NCBI GenBank assembly: GCA_000435835.1 | Contig: FR883429.1 | Span: forward strand, 28,583 to 92,582 | Source of the DNA: Clostridium sp. CAG:221 | GTDB taxonomy: Bacteria; Bacillota; Clostridia; Clostridiales; Clostridiaceae | Direction of reading: 5' to 3' | Length of the DNA: 64,000 nucleotides | Shown here: piece after piece, positions 1-10,300 of the stretch | How positions within the stretch are numbered: position 1 is the stretch's first letter | How the letters are laid out: every line of letters begins with the position of its first letter | Notes under the pieces: generated by a model | The model's input: the letters and a program-made list of their open reading frames with translations, nothing else | Databases searched by the model: none | What the model was told of the DNA's origin: nothing | Translations under genes and position numbers: made by a program

Positions 1-1356
1 TCCTGGATTGCTTCCTCCATTGTCTGGTTTATTTCCACTATCATCAGGTTTTTGGTTATTATTTGATTTTTCAACTACTTTTAATATAGTTTTCATTTCA
101 GCTGATTCAGTTCCATACTTATCTACAGCTTTATATGTTATAGTATATTCACCTGGTACATTTACGTCATAAGTTCCTGTAACCTTAACTTCTACTGCAT
201 TTCCTGCAAAATCTGTAGCAGTAACATTTTCTAGCGGATCAAAAGCTTGCCCAACCTCTATTGTAACCTCTGATTTAACTCCATTTATTACAGGTGCATT
301 TTGTTTAACTACTTCTAATGTAGCAGTATCTGTAACAGTATTGCCATATGCATCTGTTGCTGTATATGTTAATACATAGCTTCCTAAAGCTTCTACATCA
401 TAAGTTCCTGTAACAGTAACAGTTAACTTTCTTCCTTGATAATCTGTTGCTATAACACCATTTAAAGGATCAAAAGTTTCACCTTGTCTTATTTGAATAT
501 TTTTATTTGTTACTGTCATAACTGGATTGCTAACAGACTGTTTAGCTTCTTCTACCACTACAATGGCCTCAAAAGTAGTAGATTCTCCTTCCTTATCTGT
601 TGCTACATAAGTAACTTTATAACTTCCTGGTTTTTTATTATCTACACCATTACTATTGGCAGTTATATTAGTTATTTCACCATCTTCATCATCTGTTGCT
701 TTAACATACTCTAAAGGCTTAAAAACATCACCTGTTTTTATAATTATATTTCCTTCAACAATTTTAGGTGATTCTACTAATGAAATTACTGGTGCTGTAT
801 TTACTGTTAATTTATCTTTACTACTATTTACTATATCTGAACCCTTAACCTGTTTGTTAGTTCCATCAATAATATAGTTATATGCAATACCTTCCGAATT
901 TACATTTGGTACAACAGTATATCCTTCTGTACTATTTTTATTTTCCTTAGCAACATTAATTTCACAAATTTCTAATAATCCACCATCAATTTCTATATTA
1001 GAATTTGATAATATAAATATATCCATTTGCTTTTTATCAGCACTTATTTTAACATCTGTTTTTAAATCATCATTTTGTGACTTAACTAACCACTTTATAG
1101 AATCATCAGTAAAAATAGCATTTCCTTCAATCTTAACACTTAATTGTAAAGATTTTGCTAAATCTGAAAAATTACTTAATGATAATTTAATTGTATCTTT
1201 ATTTTGTTTATCTACATTAAGTTCTATAGCATTATCTGATACCTGTGCATATTGTTCAGCATTAGTTACATTATCACTTTTTAAATAAATAGCCGTCGTC
1301 ATTACTGCAGCTGTTGATAAAGCTATAACTTTTGTTTTAGTATTAACCTTTTTCAT
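1..1356 (-). CDS. Secreted surface protein with Ig-like repeats (3' end outside window)
   Basis: Only the first 452 codons are inside the window; the reading frame is open to the left edge. The start MKKVNTKTKVIALS followed by an Ala/Thr-rich hydrophobic stretch is a signal peptide (about residues 1-33). Residues about 40-170 form a beta-rich domain that recalls cohesin or carbohydrate-binding folds; this is a weak resemblance. Three DUF5011/HYR-type Ig-like repeats follow at about 185-270, 275-351 and 354-430, each with a DPLxxVxATD-like motif and a GxYxxTYxATDxxG motif. The visible part ends in an Asn/Pro/Gly/Asp-rich linker of the sort that precedes a wall anchor. It starts 17 bp after the M60 peptidase stop with no terminator between, so the two are probably co-transcribed. 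A role in surface binding is inference. Confidence 0.8.
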   Translation of the reverse strand, partial: MKKVNTKTKVIALSTAAVMTTAIYLKSDNVTNAEQYAQVSDNAIELNVDKQNKDTIKLSLSNFSDLAKSLQLSVKIEGNAIFTDDSIKWLVKSQNDDLKTDVKISADKKQMDIFILSNSNIEIDGGLLEICEINVAKENKNSTEGYTVVPNVNSEGIAYNYIIDGTNKQVKGSDIVNSSKDKLTVNTAPVISLVESPKIVEGNIIIKTGDVFKPLEYVKATDDEDGEITNITANSNGVDNKKPGSYKVTYVATDKEGESTTFEAIVVVEEAKQSVSNPVMTVTNKNIQIRQGETFDPLNGVIATDYQGRKLTVTVTGTYDVEALGSYVLTYTATDAYGNTVTDTATLEVVKQNAPVINGVKSEVTIEVGQAFDPLENVTATDFAGNAVEVKVTGTYDVNVPGEYTITYKAVDKYGTESAEMKTILKVVEKSNNNQKPDDSGNKPDNGGSNPG

Positions 1357-1373
1357 GCATTTACTCCTTTGTA

Positions 1374-4300
1374 CTATCTATTTTCTTTAATAGCATTTAA
1401 TATATCAGTTTTTATATCAATAGCCTTAACTTCATTTACACTTCTACTTGAAGCAGATAATGTTATTTCAGGAAGTTCTTTTGGTACATCAATTTTGAAT
1501 GTATCACTTACTAATCTTTGTCCACCTTCTAAAGCATCAGCCGCATCTGTTCTATATAACTCTGCAAAAATTTTCTTATTATCTTCTTTAAATTTAGTTG
1601 CATCTTCTGGATTTACCCAATAAATCCAAGTTCCTTCTGCTACTTCTTCCAAATTACCATTGTCAGGTACTTGAGCTAAAAGAATACCTTGATACTTATC
1701 TGCTATATGTTGTTCTTTTTCATTAAGAACTAATGGAACATTAAATGCAGGATTTCCCCTATATTCCCCAGTTATTATAACTGAACCAGCTGGAATAAAT
1801 TTTCTTTCATTTTCATTAGTATCTGGATTATCTGCTTGATATTCATAATCATTTTTTAATACACCAATTCCATTAGTATACGTAATATTATCATCAGAAA
1901 GTCCAATTTCAATATTATCTCCAGGAGGTGTTATTAAATCTAATTCTGACGCAGCAAAATTCTTAGTATCTAATGCTGTTATCTTCACATATCTAGCATT
2001 ATATGAACTTAATTGGTTACCACCGGTAACACCTTCTGCATCAAAGTAAATTGTTTCTGTTGGATTTTGTGGATCTAAGTTCAAAGTACCTTCTTTAACA
2101 GTTGTCCAACTTGCTCCATCCTTACTTACTTCTATCTTATATTTCTTTAGTGCATTATCAGCTATAGATGTACTCTTAAATATAAATCCTGATTTTGTTG
2201 TAGGTGCTGTATATTTTATACCTACTAAAGTTTTCATTTCAGTAGTATCTAAAATTACATATGGATTATTATTTGGATTCATTTCAGCAGTATGAATACT
2301 TGAGTTATATTCATCCTTTGTAAGCATTCTACCTTCATAAACAGTAGATTTATCATTATCTAAAGCATGTTTTAAATCTTCATTACCATCACATGAATGA
2401 ATATCATTACTTTCTTCATGAAGACTTATAGTATTAGAAGATATTATTAAACTTTTCTTATCTACTCCACCTTCATGACGTATTTTAACAGTTCCTAATT
2501 GAACTTCATTTGTTGGATTTAAGTTATAATCATAAGCTACTGCTTTATACTCTACAACTCTATTATTTATATTTTCAACAGTATCAGTATATACAGTTTG
2601 TGAATTTGCTTTATCTCTTTCTATGAATCCACAAGGCTCACCATTTCTATAAATTTCATACCCTAAAATTCTATCATTACTTTTATCTACTGATAAATTA
2701 ATTTTAACTTCTTTAGAATCTACATAAGAACCTGTAGTAATTCCATCTGCAAATGATGCACTTAATGTAGTACCCTCTTCCATATCAGCAGTTCCTGCTA
2801 TTCTTTGTCTTCTAGCTTCATCATTTATATATTGAATCTTTTTAGTTTCCTTAGGGAACTTAGAAACATACGCTAATGTTGTTTCATTTGCAATTATTCC
2901 ATGAGCCTCATAGAAATCAGTTAAATCTTTACCAACAACTTTAGAAGTTAATCTTATTAGCCATTGATCTCTATCACCATTAACTCTTTCTTCTTCTGAC
3001 ATTTCTCTATATGCTCTATTTAATTTAGCAAAATATGAATCATTAGTTAAGTCAGCATCAACATCTGTAAATAACATTTCATAAGTAATATTATCTTCAT
3101 ATGCTAAATAAGGTTGCCATAACATATTTAAAACTACAGTTCTATCAGTAGATAAACCTATTGTATTAGAAGTAACCTTTTCATATACCTTTTTAAATGA
3201 ATCAAAGTAAGGACTGTTTTCATTTAACATAGTTCCTGTAATAGCAGTCATTAAGTTATTACTTGTTTCTGGATATAATCTATCACCAATATCCATAACA
3301 TGTCCCATTTCATGACCTATTAATCCACCATATAAATGAGCAGAATCTGCATTAGTAACCTTTCCATTTTCATCAAATTTATAAGGAACACCTTGAATAT
3401 ATTGAGATGAGCTAAATCCTACACCTATATGATGATTAGATGCATAAGCTGCTGCTCCCATCATCATTCTTTGATATTTAATATTTAATCTTGTAAGTGG
3501 TGCTCTGTGCTTTCTAAAGTAAGCTCTATCTTCATCATCAATTTCACCATTACCATTAAAATCTTGAACTTCTTCAAATACACCTTTTTTAGCAAAACCA
3601 ACTTTTACTTCTTGTTCCCATGCTAAAAGTGCATCATATACTCTATTAACTTGAGCTTCAGTATTACCTTCTAATCCACTTTCTATACCTTTAAGAATTT
3701 CTGATGCTGGTAAAGTTAATGTAAATCTATCTCCTTCAATATCAGTTGTATTTAAAGGTGATGTTTGTTCATCATAAAGATATACATTATTAATCTTATC
3801 TTTATCAGAAACTTCTGATGGATATAAAGTATTTATATCATTCATATATGTTTTTAATTCTGATATATAATTTCTTATTTTATCTTTTACTTCTTTTTCC
3901 TTAGTAGTATCATTTATCATATTGTTAACATTTAAGTTAGGAATTTCAGTAACTCCACTTAAACGTATCTGAACATTGGCAGTTGTTGAACCTTGAGTAA
4001 CTCTTGCCATAACTTGTCCACCTTTTTCCACATCAGCAGAAATGATTGATGGTATAGTTATTTCTGTTCTTCCTGGTGATACTGTTTGCACTTTACTCAT
4101 ATACGAACCTGGAAGCCCATAATTTTGTAAAAATACTATATCAACTCTAGTATTTGGATCACTTGACCCCATATATACTACAATTTGCTTACTTGTACCC
4201 TTGTCATCAACTGAAGGTCTTGCAACACTTCCTAAAGATTGATAACTATTTCCCATTCCTAAAGATGGACCTTCATTATTAGTTCTAATACTAGCATCAA

Positions 4301-7235
4301 GAGTTGTAATTTTTTCTGAAACTTCCTTATCATCAAATAACTTTTGAGCTGTATCTAACTCTTTCTTTAAAACGTCTTTATCTGGATGATATTCTCCACT
4401 AATAGCATCTGGTGTATCTAATCTCTTAGCCAATTCATTTAATACATCTTGAGTAACAGATTTCTTAAGAACTAATCTTAAATCATCTTCATATAAATTC
4501 TTTATATCATCACTTAAAGTATCATATTCATAGAACTTAAGCTCTGATATTATTTGTGTACTTCCACCATATCCTGATGTGTCAACTTTTATTTTCTTTG
4601 CTCTTATAGGTTCATTTAACTTAACCATATAATAACTGTTGCCATTTGACCATTTTTCATTTATTGATTCTGTATAAACTACATTTTTATTATCATTTTC
4701 ATCCCAATAAGTAACCTTTACTTTATAAAGTCCCATATAATGACCACTTTGAAGAGTTCTACCAATACCTATACTTCCAATTGTATATGTATCATCAAAT
4801 GTAATTTCTGAACCTCTATCTGCACCATAACTAGCCCCTGTATCCCAGTTATCAACCTTCCATTCAGTAGTAAAATCTCCATCTACTAATGCATATTTAG
4901 AATCATAATGTAAGTAATCATCTTGAGATGCCCATCCATTTTCATCCTTCTTATTACGTACATCAACAATATGAGTAGTTCCTATTTCATTTTCACTTGT
5001 TGGTCTATTAATTAACTTGTATTCTTGCATTGATGGTGGAGTAACTGATGTTGTACTTGCTATATATGACTTAGACATTTCACTTGTACCTAAGTGGTTA
5101 GTAGCAGTAACTCTTACTTCATAAGTAGCATTATCATCAAGATTATTAACTGTATAACTATGACTTCTTACCAATTTACTCTTATCTGGATTTGTAATAT
5201 CAGAGCTACCTTCAATAACTTCTTTGTGATTATCATTAGCCTTTATCCAATTTTTATTGCTATCTCCAACTTTTCTATAATATATATCAAAATCTCTTGC
5301 TTGAGAATGTTGTTCCCAACTTACTGTAAAAGATTTATATCCTTGATTTGTAGTTAAATTTCTTGGTGGTTCAGGTGAGTTTAAAGGAATAACTTGTATT
5401 TCTGATACACTTCCCTTATCACCATTATAATAGCTATCTATTGGATTAAAATCAGCATCTACATTATCTGCTTTTCCATCAAATGCTGTAGGTACATCTT
5501 TTTCAGTTAAATATCCACTGCTCCATTCCCCACTTAAAGATTGAATACTTACTCTATATAAATCATAAGGTTTTATATCTTTATCTAATATATTTAAATT
5601 TGTTTTATTTGTTTGTAACTTTTTAGTGCTTATAACTTGACCACTTTCATTAAGCTTTTGATACATTACTTCATATGAAGTTACATTTGCTTGTGGTTCC
5701 CATGATATTGTTATTCTTTCATCATGAAGATTAGTAGAAGTTTCTAAAGATTTTATTGTTGGAATATTCATATCTGGCTTTGGAACTTCTTTATATACAT
5801 TATTTAAAAACTCTATTTTTGCAATTTGAGAAATCTTCTTGTTTCCTCTATTTCCTGTTACATTTATAGATATTTGCTTTACAGCAACTTGACTTCCTAA
5901 ATCAATAACAACATCATTTGATGCACCACTTCTTTTAAGATTTTCTTCATTGAATGGTACAGTTTCTGTGTTACCATCAACATCAGTGTAAGTTATGTAT
6001 CCTTGTGATGGAATAGATGCATCTTCACCTTCAACTGCAGAACCTTTTATTACAACTGATTCCATTTCAACGCCTTCGCTATTAGCTGTTCTAAGAGTTC
6101 CATTTTTTGTAGTATCTAATCCCATAGATATAGTTAAAGGTTTGTCTGCACTTGGTGCTTCTCCATCTGCTCTCCCTAAATTAACAACAGTGTCTGCACT
6201 TGTTAATATATCCTTGATATTTTCTGCACCTTTTAAATCTTTAGTGTCTATGTCAATATTTTCAGGGTCTAATATCTTTTCTAAATCTACTATTTCCACT
6301 TGTCCTTTAGTTTTTCCAATGTTTGAATTAACATAAGATAAATCTGCTATATCAACACTTCCATCTCTATTTAAATCATATTTACTGTCTTTGCTTCCAA
6401 TAGCATCAAAAACTAATTTATAATCCTTCATGTCTATAACAAAATCATTATTAACATCTCCTGCTAAGAATACTGGATTATAATTTTCATTTGAAATCAT
6501 TTCATTTATAGATGTTCCTAGTTTTATTCTCTTAGAATAATCAACTATATCTATATTATCTACTGTTGTATTTATGTATCCTTCTCCATCTATATCAACA
6601 GAATAATTTCCTCTTTCTAAACCTTCAAATACAACTCTTATATAATATATTGAATCTCCTTGCTCTAATGGTTGCTTTTTAGAATTTAATTTTTCAACAG
6701 TATAAGTAACACCTGAGTTTAAATTTCCATTTAAAATATCATTTATATCAACTTTTCCTATTAATTCTTTATTAGAATTTTTCAGATTTAAAGATATTCC
6801 TAAATTTGAAGTATCAGCTAGTGGTAATGGGAAATTCATATCAACTTCTAATTTTCCTACAACTTTACCTTCTGCTTTTTTAACTTCTATTTTTTCCTCT
6901 TTTTCTTTTGCTTTAGAAATTTCTTCCGATTTAACAACCTCTTCATCATCTTCTAAAGACTTTTCTTCTATAGTATTATCTTTTATTTCATCTTCAACTA
7001 CATCTGATTCATTTTTCACTTCATCTGTGCTTTCATCAGATTTATCTGCATCTTGATCTTGAATTTTTTCTGTATTTTCAATTTCTACTTCTACATTTTC
7101 CTTTAAATTTTCATCAGCATTATTTTCAACTGAATTATTTTCAGTTGCACTAACTACTTCACTATCAGCATTAGGTACTATTGATGTTGCTAGTGTTGCT
7201 GCCAATGTATATGAAACTATCTTCTTATTTTTCAC
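1374..7235 (-). CDS. Secreted M60-family zinc metallopeptidase, multidomain (mucinase-like)
   Basis: A 1953-residue exported protein that probably cleaves mucin-type glycoproteins. It has a signal peptide (about 1-30) and an acidic Glu/Lys/Asp linker (30-125). A dockerin-like double EF-hand lies at about 258-308, with loops starting DVNNDFVID and DLNRDGSVD. A discoidin-like domain (335-485), two fibronectin type III domains (about 490-585 and 615-728) and an F5/8-type-C domain (about 750-900) follow. The catalytic region (about 990-1450) holds H1308-E-M-G-H1312 and a likely third ligand E1323, fitting the HExxHx(8,28)E pattern of peptidase M60. A second F5/8-C domain lies at about 1600-1775. 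Start is GTG at 7235 behind GAGGGGGAT. No LPXTG anchor is visible. The layout resembles the Zmp mucin-active proteases of C. perfringens; substrate is inferred. Confidence 0.9.
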   Translation of the reverse strand: MKNKKIVSYTLAATLATSIVPNADSEVVSATENNSVENNADENLKENVEVEIENTEKIQDQDADKSDESTDEVKNESDVVEDEIKDNTIEEKSLEDDEEVVKSEEISKAKEKEEKIEVKKAEGKVVGKLEVDMNFPLPLADTSNLGISLNLKNSNKELIGKVDINDILNGNLNSGVTYTVEKLNSKKQPLEQGDSIYYIRVVFEGLERGNYSVDIDGEGYINTTVDNIDIVDYSKRIKLGTSINEMISNENYNPVFLAGDVNNDFVIDMKDYKLVFDAIGSKDSKYDLNRDGSVDIADLSYVNSNIGKTKGQVEIVDLEKILDPENIDIDTKDLKGAENIKDILTSADTVVNLGRADGEAPSADKPLTISMGLDTTKNGTLRTANSEGVEMESVVIKGSAVEGEDASIPSQGYITYTDVDGNTETVPFNEENLKRSGASNDVVIDLGSQVAVKQISINVTGNRGNKKISQIAKIEFLNNVYKEVPKPDMNIPTIKSLETSTNLHDERITISWEPQANVTSYEVMYQKLNESGQVISTKKLQTNKTNLNILDKDIKPYDLYRVSIQSLSGEWSSGYLTEKDVPTAFDGKADNVDADFNPIDSYYNGDKGSVSEIQVIPLNSPEPPRNLTTNQGYKSFTVSWEQHSQARDFDIYYRKVGDSNKNWIKANDNHKEVIEGSSDITNPDKSKLVRSHSYTVNNLDDNATYEVRVTATNHLGTSEMSKSYIASTTSVTPPSMQEYKLINRPTSENEIGTTHIVDVRNKKDENGWASQDDYLHYDSKYALVDGDFTTEWKVDNWDTGASYGADRGSEITFDDTYTIGSIGIGRTLQSGHYMGLYKVKVTYWDENDNKNVVYTESINEKWSNGNSYYMVKLNEPIRAKKIKVDTSGYGGSTQIISELKFYEYDTLSDDIKNLYEDDLRLVLKKSVTQDVLNELAKRLDTPDAISGEYHPDKDVLKKELDTAQKLFDDKEVSEKITTLDASIRTNNEGPSLGMGNSYQSLGSVARPSVDDKGTSKQIVVYMGSSDPNTRVDIVFLQNYGLPGSYMSKVQTVSPGRTEITIPSIISADVEKGGQVMARVTQGSTTANVQIRLSGVTEIPNLNVNNMINDTTKEKEVKDKIRNYISELKTYMNDINTLYPSEVSDKDKINNVYLYDEQTSPLNTTDIEGDRFTLTLPASEILKGIESGLEGNTEAQVNRVYDALLAWEQEVKVGFAKKGVFEEVQDFNGNGEIDDEDRAYFRKHRAPLTRLNIKYQRMMMGAAAYASNHHIGVGFSSSQYIQGVPYKFDENGKVTNADSAHLYGGLIGHEMGHVMDIGDRLYPETSNNLMTAITGTMLNENSPYFDSFKKVYEKVTSNTIGLSTDRTVVLNMLWQPYLAYEDNITYEMLFTDVDADLTNDSYFAKLNRAYREMSEEERVNGDRDQWLIRLTSKVVGKDLTDFYEAHGIIANETTLAYVSKFPKETKKIQYINDEARRQRIAGTADMEEGTTLSASFADGITTGSYVDSKEVKINLSVDKSNDRILGYEIYRNGEPCGFIERDKANSQTVYTDTVENINNRVVEYKAVAYDYNLNPTNEVQLGTVKIRHEGGVDKKSLIISSNTISLHEESNDIHSCDGNEDLKHALDNDKSTVYEGRMLTKDEYNSSIHTAEMNPNNNPYVILDTTEMKTLVGIKYTAPTTKSGFIFKSTSIADNALKKYKIEVSKDGASWTTVKEGTLNLDPQNPTETIYFDAEGVTGGNQLSSYNARYVKITALDTKNFAASELDLITPPGDNIEIGLSDDNITYTNGIGVLKNDYEYQADNPDTNENERKFIPAGSVIITGEYRGNPAFNVPLVLNEKEQHIADKYQGILLAQVPDNGNLEEVAEGTWIYWVNPEDATKFKEDNKKIFAELYRTDAADALEGGQRLVSDTFKIDVPKELPEITLSASSRSVNEVKAIDIKTDILNAIKENR

Positions 7236-7309
7236 TAAGATATCCCCCTCATTGTTAATAATAAATTAAAAGTAATTTTATTATTATTATCGTAAATTAT
7301 TAACACTAC

Positions 7310-7337
7310 TTTATACTACATACCTATTCATTGTAAA
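7310..7337 (-). promoter_or_regulatory. Probable sigma-A promoter of the M60 peptidase gene
   Basis: On the minus strand TTTACA (7332-7337), a 16-nt spacer and TATAAA (7310-7315) lie 75 bp before the GTG start. The leader between contains a 9-bp inverted repeat, GTTAATAAT/ATTATTAAC, of unknown meaning. Confidence 0.5.
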
Positions 7338-7367
7338 CATAAAGTTTAATATTGTTAAATTATTTTT

Positions 7368-7400
7368 AAAAAAACACAGAAAAATACTTTTTTCTGTGAA
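7368..7400 (-). terminator. Rho-independent terminator after thiI
   Basis: Minus-strand stem CACAGAAAAA/TTTTTCTGTG (arms 7375-7384 and 7389-7398) is followed by a run of seven U. It lies about 25 bp after the thiI stop and separates that operon from the peptidase gene. Confidence 0.85.
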
Positions 7401-7422
7401 AAATTTTGTAATTTATTCAAAT

Positions 7423-8577
7423 TTAAAATACAACTAACTCAGTTTCTTCTATTGCCTTATTTACTAAAGCTTCAACATCTAATACTGATTCTGACTTTCT
7501 CATAGCTTCTAATTGAGGTTTAGTTTTAGGATGTTTTGGTACAAATATTGTACAACAATCTTCATATGGTAATATAGACGTTTCATATGTACCTATTTCT
7601 CTTGCTATGTCCATTATATCTCCCTTATCCATTGTTATTAATGGTCTAAATACTGGTCTATCAGCACAATCAGTACTTACTATTAATCCTTCCATTGTTT
7701 GACTGGCAACTTGCCCAATACTTTCCCCTGATGATATTGATTGTACTCCATTCTTTTCAGCTAAAGCACATGCACATCTCATCATAAATCTTCTCATTAA
7801 AATTGTTAATTCATCTTCTCTGCAACCTTCAATTATTGCCATTTGAATTTCTGTAAATGGTACTATATATAAATTAACTCTTTCTGTATACTGAGCTAAT
7901 ATCTTAGCTAAATCTTTAACTTTATCCTTAGCTCTTTCAGAAGTATATGGATGGCTATGATAGTATACACAATTTAATTCAACACCTCTTTTAGCCATTA
8001 AGTATCCTGCCACTGGTGAATCTATTCCACCTGATAACATAAGCATAGTACTACCATTTATTCCGTAAGGAAGTCCTCCAACTGCTTTTATCTTATCTGC
8101 ACTAGTAAATATGTAAGCATGTTCTCTTATTTCTATATTTAATACACACTCAGGATTCTTAACTTGCACATCCAAATCACCTTCATAATGATGTAATATA
8201 TATCCACCTACATCTCTTGAAACCTCTAAAGAATTCATAGTAAACTTCTTATTTGCTCTATTAGTTTCAACTTTAAAAGTCTTTGGCTTAACTTCATTAA
8301 TCTTCTTTAAAGCTTGTTCTTTTATTATATTTAAATCTCTTTCTACTTGAGTTACTGTGCATACTTCTGCAACACCAAATACTTTTCTTACTCTTTCTAC
8401 TGCTTCATCAATATTATCAGCCTTAATAAACCATCTGTTTTGGTCATTTATTATCTCATAATCTAATCCTTCAAGCTTTTGCTTAATATTGTTTAAAAGT
8501 TTTCTTTCAAATTTCCCTCTATTTAATCCCTTTAAAAATATTTCTGCTGCATATTTTACTAAAATTAATTGATTCAT
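7423..8577 (-). CDS. thiI: tRNA 4-thiouridine synthase ThiI (without rhodanese domain)
   Basis: ThiI adenylates uridine 8 of tRNA and transfers sulfur to give 4-thiouridine; in some bacteria it also serves thiamine thiazole synthesis. The N-terminal half matches the NFLD/THUMP RNA-binding region (about 1-170). The pyrophosphatase loop SGGIDSPVAGY follows, with SSGESIGQVASQT further on. At 384 residues it ends after the AANH domain and lacks the C-terminal rhodanese domain of the enterobacterial form, as in many Firmicutes. Its ATG overlaps the stop of the upstream cysteine desulfurase by one base (TAATG), so the two are translationally coupled and the desulfurase is the likely sulfur donor. 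Confidence 0.95.
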   Translation of the reverse strand: MNQLILVKYAAEIFLKGLNRGKFERKLLNNIKQKLEGLDYEIINDQNRWFIKADNIDEAVERVRKVFGVAEVCTVTQVERDLNIIKEQALKKINEVKPKTFKVETNRANKKFTMNSLEVSRDVGGYILHHYEGDLDVQVKNPECVLNIEIREHAYIFTSADKIKAVGGLPYGINGSTMLMLSGGIDSPVAGYLMAKRGVELNCVYYHSHPYTSERAKDKVKDLAKILAQYTERVNLYIVPFTEIQMAIIEGCREDELTILMRRFMMRCACALAEKNGVQSISSGESIGQVASQTMEGLIVSTDCADRPVFRPLITMDKGDIMDIAREIGTYETSILPYEDCCTIFVPKHPKTKPQLEAMRKSESVLDVEALVNKAIEETELVVF

Positions 8578-9731
8578 TACTTACGCACTCTCCTTAAAAA
8601 CATTAACGAAGTTTTTAACACTTCAATTACTTTGTCTACTTCTTTCTTTGTATTATTGTGGTCAAATGAAAATCTTATGGCACTTTCTACTTCTTTATTG
8701 TTTAATCCTAAAGCTTTTATTACATAACTTCCTGATGCAGCACTACTTTTTGATGTACATGCTGATCCTGTAGCAACATATATTTTAGCATCCTCCAATA
8801 AATGTAATAATACTTCTGCTCTTGCTCCTATAAAAGAAACATTTAAAATATATGGAGAAAAATCATCTTCAAGAGGACTATTAATCCTTATATCTTTTAT
8901 TTCCTGTAATCTTTCAATCATATACTTCTTTATGGCTAAAGCACTGTTATAATTTTCATCAATCTTATTAAAAGTCATTTTAGCTGCTTTTTCAAAACCT
9001 ATTATAGATGGTAAATTCTGAGTACCTGCTCTAAATCCTCTTTCTTGACTTCCACCAGAAATTAAAGAATTTATAACAGCACCTTTTTTTATATAAACAA
9101 ATCCTGTTCCCTTTGGTCCATGAATCTTATGTGATGCTGCTGTAAAATAATCTATATTCATTTTTTTCACATCTACAGAAATCTTTCCATAACTTTGAAC
9201 TCCATCCACATGGAATTTTGCTCTTGAGCTTCTTGATTTGATTATCTTACCAATAGCTTCCAAATCTTGTATTGTACCAACTTCATTATTGATATGCATT
9301 ATTGATACTAGTACTGTATCCTTTGTTATAGCTTCATCTAAATCTCCTAATGAAATCCTACCGGTTTTATCCACTGGTAAATATGTTACTTTAACACCAT
9401 TATTTTCAAGTACCTTACATGTATCTAATACTGATTGATGCTCATAAGCTGTTGTTATTAAATGATGTCCTGGCTTAAGCAATCCCTTTAATACAAAGTT
9501 ATTCCCTTCACTTCCTCCAGAAGTAAAGTATATCTCGTCCTTATCAGCTTTTATAGTTGAAGCGAAATATTCCCTTGCTTCATTTAATCTCTTTTCACAC
9601 TTTAGACCTATATTATGTAATGAAGATGGATTTCCATAGTATTCCTTCATAGCCTGGCAAGTTTCTTCTATAACTTCATCATAAGGCTTTGTAGTAGCAC
9701 TATTATCAAAATAAATCTCCATGTTGCTCAC
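8577..9731 (-). CDS. Cysteine desulfurase (NifS/IscS family)
   Basis: A PLP-dependent aminotransferase-fold enzyme that removes sulfur from L-cysteine as an enzyme persulfide. The N-terminus YFDNSATTKP, the PLP lysine in AASHKIHGPKG and the persulfide cysteine in ATGSACTSKSS are all present, and the 384-residue length is normal. It is followed directly by thiI, the pairing known from B. subtilis nifZ-thiI, so its main job is probably sulfur supply for tRNA thiolation rather than general Fe-S assembly (inference from context). No iscU-like scaffold gene lies nearby. The ATG is preceded by AAAGGAGTG. Confidence 0.95.
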   Translation of the reverse strand: MSNMEIYFDNSATTKPYDEVIEETCQAMKEYYGNPSSLHNIGLKCEKRLNEAREYFASTIKADKDEIYFTSGGSEGNNFVLKGLLKPGHHLITTAYEHQSVLDTCKVLENNGVKVTYLPVDKTGRISLGDLDEAITKDTVLVSIMHINNEVGTIQDLEAIGKIIKSRSSRAKFHVDGVQSYGKISVDVKKMNIDYFTAASHKIHGPKGTGFVYIKKGAVINSLISGGSQERGFRAGTQNLPSIIGFEKAAKMTFNKIDENYNSALAIKKYMIERLQEIKDIRINSPLEDDFSPYILNVSFIGARAEVLLHLLEDAKIYVATGSACTSKSSAASGSYVIKALGLNNKEVESAIRFSFDHNNTKKEVDKVIEVLKTSLMFLRRVRK

Positions 9732-9779
9732 TCCTTTCTTACTAGTATTTACATACTACCTATATTCAATTCTTCAATA

Positions 9780-9808
9780 ATTCTGCTATAAAAATGCACT
9801 TTTGTCAA
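9780..9808 (-). promoter_or_regulatory. Sigma-A promoter of the cysteine desulfurase-thiI operon
   Basis: Minus strand: TTGACA (9803-9808), 17-nt spacer, CAGAAT (9780-9785), about 48 bp before the ATG. The -35 box is consensus; the -10 box is weaker. Confidence 0.6.
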
Positions 9809-9810
9809 AT

Positions 9811-9860
9811 AAAAATAAAAATGATGAATTATTAATAAAAGCTAACAATTCATCATTATT
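9811..9860 (-). terminator. Terminator of the thrC-thrB-ACT operon
   Basis: Minus-strand stem AATGATGAATT/AATTCATCATT (arms 9847-9857 and 9820-9830) with a 16-nt loop is followed by TTTTATTTTTATTT. It begins just after the ACT protein stop at 9863. Confidence 0.8.
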
Positions 9861-9862
9861 TT

Positions 9863-10300
9863 TTATTCTATTGCAATAAGTTGTACATTATCAACACCAT
9901 CAATACTATTTATTTCATTTAAAAATACCTTAAAGTTTTTTTTCATACTACTTATATCCATAGTTATATTTAAATTAGCCACATCATTTATAGGAATACC
10001 TTGATTAATAGTTAAGATATTTCCACCTTCCTTGGATATTTCATTTAAAATAGTTGATAATAATCCTTTTTCATGCCTTACCATCATGCTAAAAGTAACT
10101 TTCCTACCAGTAGACATCTTAGAAAACTCAAAAACGTAATCTTTATATTTATAAAATACGCTTCTACTTATGCCAGTGACCTTAGTTGCTTCTGTTATTC
10201 CTTTTACATCGCCATTTTCTATAAGCTTCTTGGTATCAATTACCTTTTGAAAAATTTCTGGTAATACTTTCTTATCAATTACTAAATAATCATCCTTCAT
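9863..10300 (-). CDS. ACT domain-containing protein (UPF0735/PheB-like)
   Basis: A 145-residue protein. The N-terminal part (about 1-65) carries a helix-turn-helix-like segment GITEATKVTGISRSVFYKYK. The C-terminal part (about 68-145) is an ACT domain starting with VTFSMMVRHEKGLLSTIL, a fold that usually binds amino acids. This matches the UPF0735 family, often named PheB although it is not a catalytic enzyme of phenylalanine synthesis. Its start overlaps thrB by 11 bp, making it the third gene of a threonine operon. It may sense threonine or a related amino acid and act as a regulator; this is inferred from domains and position only. Confidence 0.85.
   Translation of the reverse strand: MKDDYLVIDKKVLPEIFQKVIDTKKLIENGDVKGITEATKVTGISRSVFYKYKDYVFEFSKMSTGRKVTFSMMVRHEKGLLSTILNEISKEGGNILTINQGIPINDVANLNITMDISSMKKNFKVFLNEINSIDGVDNVQLIAIE

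Noticed and set aside
5995..6336. 113-codon plus-strand open frame inside the M60 peptidase gene
   Set aside because: It is on the opposite strand of a long domain-bearing gene; no start signal or family motif.
1374..7235. The partial Ig-repeat gene as a broken C-terminus of the M60 peptidase
   Set aside because: It begins with its own signal peptide; 17 bp separate it from a normal stop, so it is a separate secreted protein.
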